Source: a virus. Taken from it: 39,499 nt of DNA. Numbering within the stretch: position 1 is the first letter of the stretch; every line of letters starts with the position of its first letter. Where the stretch lies: IMG/VR virus record IMGVR_UViG_3300047551_002958, positions 1 to 39,499 of that record, one strand, 5' to 3'. Positions 14,265-22,331 of this stretch are shown piece after piece. The notes beneath the pieces were generated by a model, which had not been told where the DNA came from, searched no databases, and was given only the letters and a program-made list of their open reading frames with translations. A program made the translations under genes and the position numbers.

Positions 14265-16015
14265 TATAAAACCTCTCGATAAGTTAAGGACATAGCACTA
14301 TAGAGAGACGTCGTTTCCGTTCCAACGCGGGCGGTGGTGACTCGCACCGAATGACCCACTGTGTCACCTAATGCCATTTGGTAAATATCTCCTCCATAAA
14401 CGCAAGCGTAAATATCGGTACCTAAAGTAATCATTCCAATCCACTGTCTAGAAGTTTGACCTAGTGGTAGAAAGTTATCCGTAGCATTTGTTTGCTTATA
14501 GATGTCCCCATTCTGTACACAAGCATAAACATCATTACCTAGAACAGTCATTCCATTCCAATTTCTAGAAGTCTGACCTAGTGGTAGAAAGTTGCCCGTA
14601 GCATTTGTTTGTTTATAGATGTCCCCATTCTGTACACAAGCATAAACATCATTACCTAGAACAGTCATTCCATACCACAGTCTAGAAGTCTGACCCAATG
14701 GAAGAAAGTCACCACCATTTGTTTGTTTATAGATGTCCCCCCCATAAACAGAAGCGTAAATATCGGTACCTAAGGTAACCATTCCAATCCACTGTCTAGA
14801 AGTCTGACCTAGTGGTAGAAAGTTGCCCGTAGCATTTGTTTGTTTATAGATGTCCCCCCCAAAAACACAAGCGTAAATATCAGTACCTAAAACAGTCATT
14901 CCACGCCACTGTCTAGAAGTCTGACCTAGTGGTAGAAAGTTGCCCGTAGCATTTGTTTGCTTATAGATGTCCCCCCCAAAAACAGAAGCGTAAATATCAA
15001 TACCTAAAACAGTCATTCCAATCCAATTTCTAGCAGTCTGACCTAGTGGCGAAAACACTACGCTTCCACCTGCCGGAATAGCAGCTAGTGCAGGAATTAC
15101 TAATCCCAGAGAAACTTGCTGATGCGGGTAGTTAATAGCATTTTGCGTGGAAATTGTGGTAGTAGATACGCCAGAAACTTGAACAGCTAGAGTCCAGTAG
15201 TTTGTAGCTGTGTTTGTGGAGTTTAGGACAGCCGTCTGATGCACCAGCCTGTCCACAAAAATTGATCCCGTAGTTGCCGCTGAACTGCCCTGTAGCACCT
15301 GATTTGTTGTCTGACCCACAATTGCAGGAATACTGAGCAAAAATTCCGTAAGGGAAAGCCAATAAGTCCCATTCCAAAACCACTCTGTCCTGTTACTGGT
15401 ATTGTACCAACGATCGCCTGCTACCAATGGCACCCCTGCCGCTCTCTGGGTAGGTTTTGTGTTTTGAGTAAACTGATAAAACCCGTTCTGAATTGTAGGG
15501 TTGGCAAGGCTCGTTAATGTCCCCTCCAAAGCGATCGTCCCTGATGCGTTGGGGAGCGTGTAAGCCCTATTCGCAGTATTGGCAGTGCCGTCAAATGTGC
15601 GAGTAAAACCATTCTGCCCCACCCAACTCAGTGCGTGAGAGGCATTGGCATAGAACCTGAACCCTGAAGACGGGGTAGAGGGGGTTCCAGACTGAGAAGG
15701 GTAGCCAATAAACCCAGATCCGTTAGTAGCGGAAATGCTGTCACCCGCCCTGTTTAGGGGGGTAAACCCTAGAGCCGACTGATACCCCGCGCTGGCATGA
15801 TTACCCCACCCAAAGGCAGCATCCCAGTTGGTTATTTTCTGGGAAGTGACACCAGCCGCAGGACTAGCAGTAAATACCGGATCCGTTTCGGTGAACGAGG
15901 TTATAAAAGCGATCGGATCAAGTAATGTTCCTGAATTGTTAACCCCTACGCACAAAATACCGTATATGTCTCCGGGATCCGTGGTTTTGACTGAGGAAAT
16001 ATTAAATTCTGCCAT
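14264..16015 (-). CDS. Tail fibre with six near-identical beta repeats
   Basis: A 583-residue protein. The N-terminal part has the common fibre motif WDAAFGWGNHASAGYQSALG, and the middle has a fibre-like region (YNTSNRTEWFWNGTYWLSL). From about residue 320 come six copies of a 38-39 residue unit with core FLPLGQTSRQWxGMTVLG, TDIYACVxGGDIYKQTNATGN. The aromatic, glycine-rich unit suggests beta-propeller blades, perhaps a six-bladed tectonin- or lectin-like propeller. Receptor binding is the natural role. The gene is preceded by a 16-codon ORF and followed by a coupled 159-residue gene. Confidence 0.7.
   Translation of the reverse strand: MAEFNISSVKTTDPGDIYGILCVGVNNSGTLLDPIAFITSFTETDPVFTASPAAGVTSQKITNWDAAFGWGNHASAGYQSALGFTPLNRAGDSISATNGSGFIGYPSQSGTPSTPSSGFRFYANASHALSWVGQNGFTRTFDGTANTANRAYTLPNASGTIALEGTLTSLANPTIQNGFYQFTQNTKPTQRAAGVPLVAGDRWYNTSNRTEWFWNGTYWLSLTEFLLSIPAIVGQTTNQVLQGSSAATTGSIFVDRLVHQTAVLNSTNTATNYWTLAVQVSGVSTTTISTQNAINYPHQQVSLGLVIPALAAIPAGGSVVFSPLGQTARNWIGMTVLGIDIYASVFGGDIYKQTNATGNFLPLGQTSRQWRGMTVLGTDIYACVFGGDIYKQTNATGNFLPLGQTSRQWIGMVTLGTDIYASVYGGDIYKQTNGGDFLPLGQTSRLWYGMTVLGNDVYACVQNGDIYKQTNATGNFLPLGQTSRNWNGMTVLGNDVYACVQNGDIYKQTNATDNFLPLGQTSRQWIGMITLGTDIYACVYGGDIYQMALGDTVGHSVRVTTARVGTETTSLYSAMSLTYREVL
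14365..15065 (-). repeat. Six tandem 117-bp units inside the tail fibre gene
   Basis: The marker TCTAGAAG or TCTAGCAG recurs at 14447, 14564, 14681, 14795, 14912 and 15029: spacing 117, 117, 114, 117 and 117 bp. Large parts of the units are identical at the DNA level, pointing to recent duplication or ongoing homogenisation. Variation is concentrated at the residue after W and in the loop before GGDIY or NGDIY. Confidence 0.9.
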
Positions 16016-16065
16016 TAAAATACACCCCCTAAAACGATAAGCTCACCATTGATAGTTACTAACAT
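16015..16065 (-). CDS. 16-codon micro-ORF chained to the tail fibre
   Basis: ATG at 16065 directly abuts the TAA of the head-completion gene (16068-16066). Its own TAA (16017-16015) overlaps the fibre ATG. The peptide MLVTINGELIVLGGVF matches residues 26-37 of the 89-residue protein at 22331 (SLVTINGQLIVL) and lies in a duplicated DNA segment. It may be a split-off remnant kept to couple translation to the fibre gene, or a made peptide. Confidence 0.5.
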   Translation of the reverse strand: MLVTINGELIVLGGVF

Positions 16066-16105
16066 TTAAGTAATAGTTAAATATTGAGAACCGGGAGAGT
16101 CTTCG
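16024..16105 (-). repeat. Duplicated segment, inverted copy of 22368-22444 region
   Basis: Read on the minus strand, this stretch contains GACTCTCCCGGTTCTCAATA and continues identically through TTTAACTATTA. After a divergent 20 bases comes AATGGT, then CTTATCGTTTTAGGGG. The plus-strand region from about 22367 to 22442 has the same order without gaps. It encodes the SPGSQYLTI unit in both places and links two fibre-associated loci on opposite strands. Confidence 0.85.
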
Positions 16106-16449
16106 ATCGCCTCCACGTCTGAATTTACAAGTATTAGTTTTTGAAAGTCGTCAATAAGTTGGGCGTTGACAAATATTTTTTTAGTAAGTGGTTCCAATTC
16201 TCTGAGAACCAGATCCACATACAAACCGTCGTCGATCGGCCTTGTGCCTACCACCTCAAACTGACGATCGCCTAGCTCTATTCTCAGTCCGTGGCGGACA
16301 TTTTGAGCGGTAGGACGATCGACAGTAAAGGTAATATTCCGTCCTTCTGCCTCAAGGATATTTTCAAACTCCTCATCAAAAATTCCCCGAACGGCATTAA
16401 TACCGAGGGTAGCTAAAGAGTCAAAAATACCATTGAGAAACGGATCCAT
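16066..16449 (-). CDS. Head completion protein (gpFII-like) with repeat tail
   Basis: A 127-residue protein. Residues 1-90 follow the pattern of small head-tail joining proteins (FDEEFENILEAEGRNITFTV to DDGLYVDLVLRELE). From about 92 the C-terminus carries units KIFVNAQLIDDF, QKLILVNSDVEAIED and SPGSQYLTIT. These resemble repeat units of the separate 89-residue protein at 22331. The protein ends abruptly where the paralogue continues, because the duplicated DNA has a TAA here. The role is inferred from position between capsid and tail genes. Confidence 0.6.
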   Translation of the reverse strand: MDPFLNGIFDSLATLGINAVRGIFDEEFENILEAEGRNITFTVDRPTAQNVRHGLRIELGDRQFEVVGTRPIDDGLYVDLVLRELEPLTKKIFVNAQLIDDFQKLILVNSDVEAIEDSPGSQYLTIT

Positions 16450-16454
16450 TTAGG

Positions 16455-16616
16455 TTAGGGAGTAGGGGTTTCTTCAGACGGCGGATACAGCAATTCAACA
16501 GAGTCCTTGTGCTGCAAAAACTCCTGTTCGTTGAGCCATAGGCGGGCTCCTTGCTGAAAGGTAATTCCAGAAACCCGGATCACCCTTCCGTTTTTAACCT
16601 GGTAAAACTTTTGCAT
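16455..16616 (-). CDS. 53-residue hypothetical protein in head operon
   Basis: ATG at 16616 overlaps the TAA of the upstream 145-residue gene region (TAAAATG) and the frame ends with TAA at 16457-16455, 5 bp before the head-completion ATG. The peptide starts MQKFYQVKNGRVIRVSGITF and includes LWLNEQEFLQHKDSVELLYPP. It fills an otherwise empty gap with proper coupling on both sides, which supports it as a real gene. Function unknown; probably a small virion protein. Confidence 0.7.
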   Translation of the reverse strand: MQKFYQVKNGRVIRVSGITFQQGARLWLNEQEFLQHKDSVELLYPPSEETPTP

Positions 16617-16617
16617 T

Positions 16618-17055
16618 TTAGTAAATAGTCAGAGCTTGCAGGTACACGATCCGAACAACGACGATGTTGTTAGCACCACCCCCGATCGTCCCGGCGGCTG
16701 CCCCGTTGGTATCGCAGGCAAAAACACCAATGGTTTCCTCAGCAGTTAGGGGAGAAGCCCATTGGTTTTCAACCTGAGCAATTTCCGCAGCAGTCAGAGC
16801 CGCGCTGAGAATATATTTGTCGGGATCGGCGGTTGCAGTAACCCGTCCTAGTCCAATTTTTACCGCAGTGGTAGCCGCGATCGTGCCTTGGATAGACATG
16901 GCCGCAGTCAATACTACGGAGTTAGCAGGAAGAGTTTGTTTCAGGGAGAAACTAGCAGCAGCGGCAGAACTCATGTCCACTACTTCAGTAATTTCCTTGG
17001 TAATAAGCCCAGGTGCTAAAAAACTAGAAATGCCAGCGGGAGGGTTCACAGTCAT
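16618..17055 (-). CDS. Putative head decoration or structural protein
   Basis: A 145-residue Ala/Thr/Val-rich protein (starts MTVNPPAGISSFLAPGLITK) with many predicted beta strands and few charged residues. Its ATG overlaps the stop of the 85-residue gene (ATGA at 17052-17055). Located two genes after the capsid gene, it may be a capsid decoration or head structural protein; this is inference from composition and place. Confidence 0.5.
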   Translation of the reverse strand: MTVNPPAGISSFLAPGLITKEITEVVDMSSAAAASFSLKQTLPANSVVLTAAMSIQGTIAATTAVKIGLGRVTATADPDKYILSAALTAAEIAQVENQWASPLTAEETIGVFACDTNGAAAGTIGGGANNIVVVRIVYLQALTIY

Positions 17056-17309
17056 TCTTCATCATCCTTTTTGCGAGAGCGGCGTTTTTTAGGTTCAGCC
17101 TCAGCAGGTTCGGCTTCGGCTTCGGTTTCAATAACCTCAGTGTCCAACTCCACTTCAGTTACGGGTTCAGGTTCAACTTCAGTGAACGGCTCCAGTTGGT
17201 GAGCGTATCGTTCAAATTCAGTGGCGGTTAACTCAACCACTGAGCCCCCAGAGACAGGGGGGCGATCGTTTAGGTGCAGGGTAAAACCCTTACGGACTCG
17301 GTATTGCAT
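17052..17309 (-). CDS. Small head-region protein with acidic-basic tail
   Basis: An 85-residue protein. Residues 1-40 form a compact beta-like part (MQYRVRKGFTLHLNDRPP); the rest is an acidic Glu/Thr-rich stretch ending in the basic KKRRSRKKDDEE. The ATG overlaps the capsid stop (TAATG at 17309). Small proteins of this design are often found beside capsid genes, but the function is unknown. Confidence 0.6.
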   Translation of the reverse strand: MQYRVRKGFTLHLNDRPPVSGGSVVELTATEFERYAHQLEPFTEVEPEPVTEVELDTEVIETEAEAEPAEAEPKKRRSRKKDDEE

Positions 17310-18631
17310 TAGGTTGTCACCACATCAGTACAAACAGCAAAATATTCAGGACGGCGAGGAACCACATCGATCGTGGCCATACTGCGGATCTGGATAGAGC
17401 CGGACGGATAACCAGCGCCGTATGGGTTAGGCAACACTTCCAGAACGCCCCACTCACCGATCAGTAATTGGGAGAAGTCCCCGAAAATGACAGAACTCAG
17501 GCTAGTCCCGGAGCCTTTGGTTCCATTGGAAGGAACCTGGTTAGATACCGCAGCGCTGTAGCCGTTCATGCTGCCCATACCCCGATCGATCGTGGAGTCT
17601 TGCCAGAGGAAAATATCTTGGCCAGTCACTTTAGGCGTGGTTTTCAATTTGCCCCGTACCCGTGCATTGGTAAGGTAGTGGCAGGTTCCGGTATCGGCAT
17701 TGTCTACCGCAATTTCTGTCTCCAGTTGAACGATATGGTTCCAGGCCAAAGCACCACCATTCGCACCGATCGAAACAGAATTAATTCCAGGGTAGTTCAG
17801 AAGTCCTAGGGGTTGGTTGTTCACACCACTGCCAGAGATAGCAGCACGATCGATACCCAGAGCCATTTCCTGAACCATATCGAACCGGATCAGGCTCTCA
17901 ATATCGAGACTGGACTGCATGAGCATCCGACGGGTAACGGAGGTTAGGCAGGTAATATCTTTCGGGCGCAGGCTGATCATGTCCAGAGTCAGGTTTGACT
18001 CAGGGATAGTGCCACCCTCAGAAACCCAAAACACCGTAGCCGTACCGCTTTGGCGGGGAATATCGACGTTTCCAGTTAACCCTGACAGCATTCTGGCCCC
18101 CAACCGGGAGATCATGGCACGGTTCCGCAGCGCTTCAATGAAGTCACTACTACGCAGTTCGGTGTCAACCAAATTACCGCCCAGATCCGCCTGAGCAGTT
18201 TGTAGGCTGTCCCGTTGAGCGGTATAAGCCCGGATAGCATGGCCCCAATTCAGATCACGGACGGGTACATAAATACCCTCAGTGGGACGGCCTAACTTTT
18301 CCTCGATCGCCTTGTGAACTTCGAGTTCAAGCCCTTGCTGAGGACTGCGGCCCTCCATGACTTGCAGGCGGTTGTGGATAGCTTTTGCAATACTGTACTG
18401 ATTCACCTCACGGTTGTCCAGTCCTAGCGCGTTGAGTGGTTTCACTGTTTGAGTCTCCCGTTTTTGAATGACATCCAGGACTTGACTCCGGGCACTCTGT
18501 AGATCCACTCCACCGTGGATCCACTTCTGCACTAAGTCCTTGCCTAGGTTGTGCTGATCTCCTAGCGCCATCAGGGACGCGGTACGCTCCCGTTCAGCCT
18601 CTAGTAGCTCGGTTTGCAGTTGTTCGCTCAT
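17309..18631 (-). other. Nested start giving free scaffold-capsid protein
   Basis: The in-frame ATG at 18631 (M224 of the fusion, MSEQLQTELLEAERER) has the Shine-Dalgarno GAGGAGGG at 18646-18639, 7 bases before it. This is one of the best ribosome sites in the window. Initiation here would give a 440-residue protein of delta/scaffold domain plus capsid without the protease. This mirrors nested protease/scaffold genes in lambda-like phages. Confidence 0.65.
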
Positions 18632-19300
18632 GCGGTTTCCCTCCTCTATTTGAGCAGTTTTAACTTCGATCTCAATTTCAATACCTTCCTCCTCGTCATC
18701 CTCCATTTCAGGGGGTTCTGCCTCGGTTGGCTCTTCAGCCTTGTCTTTGCAGTAGCCCTTTTCCATAGAGTCAGACTCAGGAGAAAGCGATCGTCCTACG
18801 CCTACAGACGGATCCGCCGGAATAGTGACAAAGGACACCTCTAGGAGTTCCCAGTCCACTACCCGTAGCACAGGCTGATCACTCTTTTCGATAACTTCCC
18901 AGTCTTTGACACGGTAGCCAATAGAAATATTCCGCAGGATACCGCCCTGGATAGACTGAAAAACCTGTTCAGCAGTGGGGTGAGTGTCGAACCGTACCAG
19001 GGCGTAACACCGCTCCTGATCCGGATCCAACCAGGCATCTTCCACAATTCCCACATACTCATTGGGGTTGTGGTTAAACAGTGCCTGGCAACCACCAGAC
19101 ACTCTGGACAAGTCGATCGCCTCTCTGGAGTGAACTAATACCTCACTAAAGAACCCACGATCGCAAGGAGTGGCACTGGAAATTGAGATCCTGACAGTGC
19201 GTTTATCAGTGTCAATTTTGAGTGCTTCCGGCTCAATGCTTAGAAACCGTTGCCACCCCGCCTTATCCAGGTATTTAGTCCCAATTTGGATCATCGTCAT
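17309..19300 (-). CDS. Prohead protease fused to HK97-type major capsid protein
   Basis: A 663-residue fusion. Residues about 1-170 are an S78-type prohead protease: catalytic His in LFNHNPNEYVG (H78), Ser in RNISIGYRV (S126), and a likely third residue in DWELLEV. Residues 185-215 are very acidic. Residues about 224-330 are helical and charged, as in a delta or scaffold domain. Residues 340-663 have the HK97 capsid pattern (IPRQSGTATVFWVSEGGTIPES, GIDRAAISGSGVNNQPLGLLN). Protease-capsid fusions are known in some phages. A strong internal ribosome site precedes M224, so a free capsid product is also likely. The gene overlaps the portal gene by 26 bp at its 5' end. Confidence 0.92.
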   Translation of the reverse strand: MTMIQIGTKYLDKAGWQRFLSIEPEALKIDTDKRTVRISISSATPCDRGFFSEVLVHSREAIDLSRVSGGCQALFNHNPNEYVGIVEDAWLDPDQERCYALVRFDTHPTAEQVFQSIQGGILRNISIGYRVKDWEVIEKSDQPVLRVVDWELLEVSFVTIPADPSVGVGRSLSPESDSMEKGYCKDKAEEPTEAEPPEMEDDEEEGIEIEIEVKTAQIEEGNRMSEQLQTELLEAERERTASLMALGDQHNLGKDLVQKWIHGGVDLQSARSQVLDVIQKRETQTVKPLNALGLDNREVNQYSIAKAIHNRLQVMEGRSPQQGLELEVHKAIEEKLGRPTEGIYVPVRDLNWGHAIRAYTAQRDSLQTAQADLGGNLVDTELRSSDFIEALRNRAMISRLGARMLSGLTGNVDIPRQSGTATVFWVSEGGTIPESNLTLDMISLRPKDITCLTSVTRRMLMQSSLDIESLIRFDMVQEMALGIDRAAISGSGVNNQPLGLLNYPGINSVSIGANGGALAWNHIVQLETEIAVDNADTGTCHYLTNARVRGKLKTTPKVTGQDIFLWQDSTIDRGMGSMNGYSAAVSNQVPSNGTKGSGTSLSSVIFGDFSQLLIGEWGVLEVLPNPYGAGYPSGSIQIRSMATIDVVPRRPEYFAVCTDVVTT

Positions 19301-20876
19301 CCTCCATACTTTGCATAATGTCTTTCAGGAATTGGTTGAACTCTTGAGGACTGGCAAATTCCCGCACCTCTTCACTGTCCTCAAGCTTTTCTTCAGCGGG
19401 CGGAATTAGCCCTAAATCCTCTGCCAGTTGCAATTCAGCAGCCCTCTCCAGCATCACCTCCTCGACATCTAGCCCTTGCTTGGCTAGTTCGCTGGTTAGT
19501 GTGGACAGTCCCGCTCCGATCGCTGCAATACTGGCCTGAGTCTCCTTGTACGGATCCACCCATGTCCAACCCCGTGGCCGCCAGCGGACATTCCGATAGC
19601 GATCGGGGTTGAGTTCATAGTCTGAAAATTTCAATTCGCCAGACAGAATTGCGGTATTTAGCCACTCATCGAACACAGGCTGAAGGAAGTATTCAATAAA
19701 CCATTTTTGGAGGTGTTGGTAGGTATCCCGCACCTGCAACAGTGCCAGTCGTGAGCTTGAGTAATTGCTTTGGGAATAGTCCCTGCTAATGCTCTCAAAA
19801 TCGATACCAAGGTTTGCAGCTAGTCCGCGCAACATCATGTGAACGAACGGCTCGAATGCGTCATTAGGACGACTGGGATCGAACCCTACAAATTCTTCAC
19901 CAGGAGCTAATTCCTTGATAGTCCCCGGTTCCAGGGAGTCGATCGGGTTGCCCGCCTCGTCCCGCTCCAGCAAGTCCACATCCTTGGTAACCCTAAAGCC
20001 CATTACCGAGGCACTGGCCCGGGCCGCAATAAGCTCCGCTTCTTCGTATCCGTTGAGGTTTCGGATCCGTTGAAGGCTTGAGGATACCCAGGGAATACCA
20101 CGGGTTTGTCCAGGACGATCGCTAATAAAAAGGTGGATCATTTGATCCGCAGGAACCCGCTCTAACCCGTAGGGGCCAATATTGGCAGTCGATCGCGGGT
20201 GAAACATCAGATCGCCAGGGTGGAACGGGCGCAGATAGTAAAAGAGTGCCTTGCCGTATTTATCCAACTCAATGCCCATCTTGACTAGGTTTCCGGTGGG
20301 ACTGCTTTGAGGGGAATAGCCGTAGTTATCTTCAATACGATCGCTTTCAATGATTTCCAAACAGAACGGGACACTAGGACGGCGCGGGTAGTGCTTACGA
20401 ATGAACACCTCCCCGGACTCCACAAGGCTCCTAAAAATGAGCCGCTGCATCTGACACCAGCTTAATTTCTCTGCAATATCGCAGTTTTTCGGCTTGCTCC
20501 ATTCAGCAAACTTATCCTCAATAATTTGGTTGCGACGATCGCTAAAACCCTTACCCTTGCCTACATTGGCTTGGAACCGGATCCCATTGCCAACCACGTT
20601 GTTAACCAGGGTTTGCACTGCACCGCGCACATAGTCATTGTTGCGAATTTGCTCACGGGAACGATCGCGTAACCGACGCAAAGCACCCTGAAGTTCAGCA
20701 TCAACACTTGTGGAACTCACAACCCAGTCCGACTCTAACCGACTGGCTCTAGCGCCAGAATACGATCGTTTAGCGGTTGGGACAGGGGTAGGTTTGTTCT
20801 GCTTCTTCTGTGGAGTAAAATATAGTACAAAGCTCTTTAGAGAGCGGTTTAGCTTGAAATTGTTCATTAAGTTCAT
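19275..20876 (-). CDS. Portal protein (lambda GpB-like)
   Basis: A portal of 533 residues starting at the ATG at 20876 (MNLMNNFKLNRSLK), which has GGAGGT 7 bases upstream; the frame is open further up but only with a TTG. Family traits: ASRLESDWVVSSTSVDAELQ, the helix DRSREQIRNNDYVRGAVQTLVNNVVGNG, DLMFHPR, the central GLAANLGIDFESISRDYSQSNYSSSRLALL, and an acidic C-terminus. It forms the dodecameric DNA gate at one capsid vertex. The ATG overlaps the gpW-like stop (TGATG), and the protease-capsid gene overlaps its 3' end. Confidence 0.92.
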   Translation of the reverse strand: MNLMNNFKLNRSLKSFVLYFTPQKKQNKPTPVPTAKRSYSGARASRLESDWVVSSTSVDAELQGALRRLRDRSREQIRNNDYVRGAVQTLVNNVVGNGIRFQANVGKGKGFSDRRNQIIEDKFAEWSKPKNCDIAEKLSWCQMQRLIFRSLVESGEVFIRKHYPRRPSVPFCLEIIESDRIEDNYGYSPQSSPTGNLVKMGIELDKYGKALFYYLRPFHPGDLMFHPRSTANIGPYGLERVPADQMIHLFISDRPGQTRGIPWVSSSLQRIRNLNGYEEAELIAARASASVMGFRVTKDVDLLERDEAGNPIDSLEPGTIKELAPGEEFVGFDPSRPNDAFEPFVHMMLRGLAANLGIDFESISRDYSQSNYSSSRLALLQVRDTYQHLQKWFIEYFLQPVFDEWLNTAILSGELKFSDYELNPDRYRNVRWRPRGWTWVDPYKETQASIAAIGAGLSTLTSELAKQGLDVEEVMLERAAELQLAEDLGLIPPAEEKLEDSEEVREFASPQEFNQFLKDIMQSMEDDDDPNWD

Positions 20877-21097
20877 CAAGGGCACCTCCAACTGATCCCA
20901 ATATTACGGGACGTTCCGTTTTCGGCGGCTTGCTCTCTCTGGAGTCTGATCCGCAGTTCACTCCTGAGTTCTCGCAGTTGGGACAAGTCCAGGTAAGTGG
21001 CCTGTCGGCCCTTAATTTGGTATTCAGCAACTTGGCCAGACAAAATTTTGAGTATGGCTGCGTTCACTGCCTCTAGTTCTAGTTCCGTCTGGCTCAT
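20876..21097 (-). CDS. gpW-like head-tail connector protein
   Basis: A 73-residue protein with the gpW-family pattern: a first helix (ELEAVNAAILKILSG), a beta hairpin (QVAEYQIKGRQATYLDL) and a second helix (LRELRSELRIRLQRE). gpW completes the head before tail attachment in lambda. It precedes and overlaps the portal gene, the family's normal place. It is the first gene of the long leftward operon; its start lies 34 bp from the divergent regulator at 21132. Confidence 0.85.
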   Translation of the reverse strand: MSQTELELEAVNAAILKILSGQVAEYQIKGRQATYLDLSQLRELRSELRIRLQREQAAENGTSRNIGISWRCP

Positions 21098-21131
21098 TGC
21101 CTTATCCCTGTACTACTACAGCAACTATGCC

Positions 21132-21380
21132 ATGAATAACCGAAAAATTAGAGACAAAAGTGCGGGATCTTTTTCACCCCAAAGCGATCGTTTTGGGGAG
21201 AGGCTAAAACAGGCCCGGACTGAGGCGGGATATTATAGTCAGGATCAGTTCTGTAGAGAATTGGGTATTTCAGAAAAAACCTACAGACGTTGGGAGTCTG
21301 GAGCCTGTAAGCCACGGGTAGAAGCGTTCCTCAGCATTTGTAGAGCCACAAACAAAAACCCGTATTGGTTCATCCCATGA
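21132..21380 (+). CDS. Cro/CI-type HTH regulator
   Basis: An 82-residue protein from the ATG at 21132 (MNNRKIRDKSAGSFSPQ). Residues 23-75 are an XRE-family helix-turn-helix (FGERLKQARTEAGYYSQDQF, then CRELGISEKTYRRWESGACK). A C-terminal helix ends NPYWFIP. With no other domain it resembles a small Cro-like or antirepressor-type regulator. It is divergent from the head operon with only 34 bp between start codons, so it could control that operon. It is also a candidate for binding the CGTTA-N2-TAACG operators at 7381 and 9892; nothing in the sequence proves this. Confidence 0.75.
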   Translation: MNNRKIRDKSAGSFSPQSDRFGERLKQARTEAGYYSQDQFCRELGISEKTYRRWESGACKPRVEAFLSICRATNKNPYWFIP

Positions 21381-21532
21381 CATATATTGTTGAAACAGAG
21401 AGTGATCAATGGGAGTTCCCTACCCTGTTAGAGGCTATGAACTTTGCCTATTCCCTAGCTCAAGAGGTAAAAATTTATGCTGCTGGTATTTTGGCTCTGC
21501 CTGCTACTAGGCTCACTGGTAGCCACTGTTAA
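21377..21532 (+). CDS. 51-residue hypothetical protein
   Basis: The ATG at 21377 overlaps the stop of the HTH gene (ATGA) and the frame runs to TAA at 21530-21532. It encodes MTYIVETESDQWEFPTLLEA and then a helical hydrophobic part ending TGSHC. Overlap coupling supports expression. The next micro-ORF (21477) lies within its 3' part in another frame. Confidence 0.5.
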   Translation: MTYIVETESDQWEFPTLLEAMNFAYSLAQEVKIYAAGILALPATRLTGSHC

Positions 21533-21575
21533 TATTGTTGAGATAATTGATACCCTACCCGATCGTGAGGAATAA
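21477..21575 (+). CDS. 32-residue single-pass membrane peptide
   Basis: ATG at 21477 with AGAGGT 8 bases upstream; the frame ends at TAA 21573-21575, immediately before the fibre-like gene ATG at 21576. The peptide starts MLLVFWLCLLLGSLVATVNI and ends with an acidic tail (DTLPDREE): one membrane segment with a charged cytoplasmic or periplasmic end. Possibly lysis-related or a membrane regulator; small size prevents assignment. Confidence 0.5.
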   Translation: MLLVFWLCLLLGSLVATVNIVEIIDTLPDREE

Positions 21576-22331
21576 ATGGCTACCCCAAACCTAGGTTTAT
21601 TAGTCCTCACAGAGTCACAGGAGGACAAGGAATTAACCGTCAACGAGAATTTCTATACCTTAGACGCAATTATTCAGGGCGTTTTAGGGCAGCAAAATAC
21701 TCCTCCCGGTAGTCCTGCGGCTGGTGACGCTTACATCGTGACAGCTACAGCGTCAGGTTTATGGGCCGGACAGGAAAACAAAATTGCCTACTATTTCAAT
21801 GGGGGTTGGAGCTTCATTACCCCCTCAACGGGCTTGGCAGTATTCAGTCTGTCCCAGGCTGTTCTGGTGTACTTCAATGGCACTACATGGGCTAGTGGTT
21901 CCGCGTCGATCGGGCTGACTATGCCAACAGGGTTTAGTGTTAGCGGCTCTCCCACCTCCACCGGAACGATCGCTGTCACGTTTACCAGTGGATATTCCCT
22001 ACCCACAACCACCTCACAGAATGAGTGGAATACGGCCTATGACTGGGGCTTTGGTTTTCCGTCTTTGCCTTCAAACTTTGGTTCAGTCGTGCATAACTCT
22101 GTCTACAGAGTTCGTAATTCAGGACGATCGTTAACCCTAACCAATATTGCGACAGACGGTTTCACCTTTACCACTATTCCTGATAGCAACAAATACACAT
22201 GGACTGCCACAGCCAGCGGCACCAACTTTTACGACAAAAACGGCGATCCTGTAACCTCTCCAGTGTCAGTAGCAGGGAGCGCTAATTTTGTTTATGACTT
22301 GACTGCTAACCAGTGGGTGATTATTTCCTAA
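21576..22331 (+). CDS. DUF2793-like fibre or virion protein
   Basis: A 251-residue protein. The N-terminus (TPNLGLLVLTESQEDKEL, then TVNENFYTLDAIIQ) matches the DUF2793 pattern of phage and gene-transfer-agent tail proteins. The PGSPAAGDAYIVTATASGLW segment and the following beta regions are typical of trimeric fibres. GAGG precedes the ATG. The stop overlaps the next ATG (TAATG at 22329-22333). It sits on the opposite strand to most structural genes. Confidence 0.7.
   Translation: MATPNLGLLVLTESQEDKELTVNENFYTLDAIIQGVLGQQNTPPGSPAAGDAYIVTATASGLWAGQENKIAYYFNGGWSFITPSTGLAVFSLSQAVLVYFNGTTWASGSASIGLTMPTGFSVSGSPTSTGTIAVTFTSGYSLPTTTSQNEWNTAYDWGFGFPSLPSNFGSVVHNSVYRVRNSGRSLTLTNIATDGFTFTTIPDSNKYTWTATASGTNFYDKNGDPVTSPVSVAGSANFVYDLTANQWVIIS

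Noticed and set aside
20997-21131. Longer N-terminal form of the XRE regulator
   Set aside because: The extra part is antisense to the gpW-like gene and low in complexity; ATG 21132 begins the natural domain.
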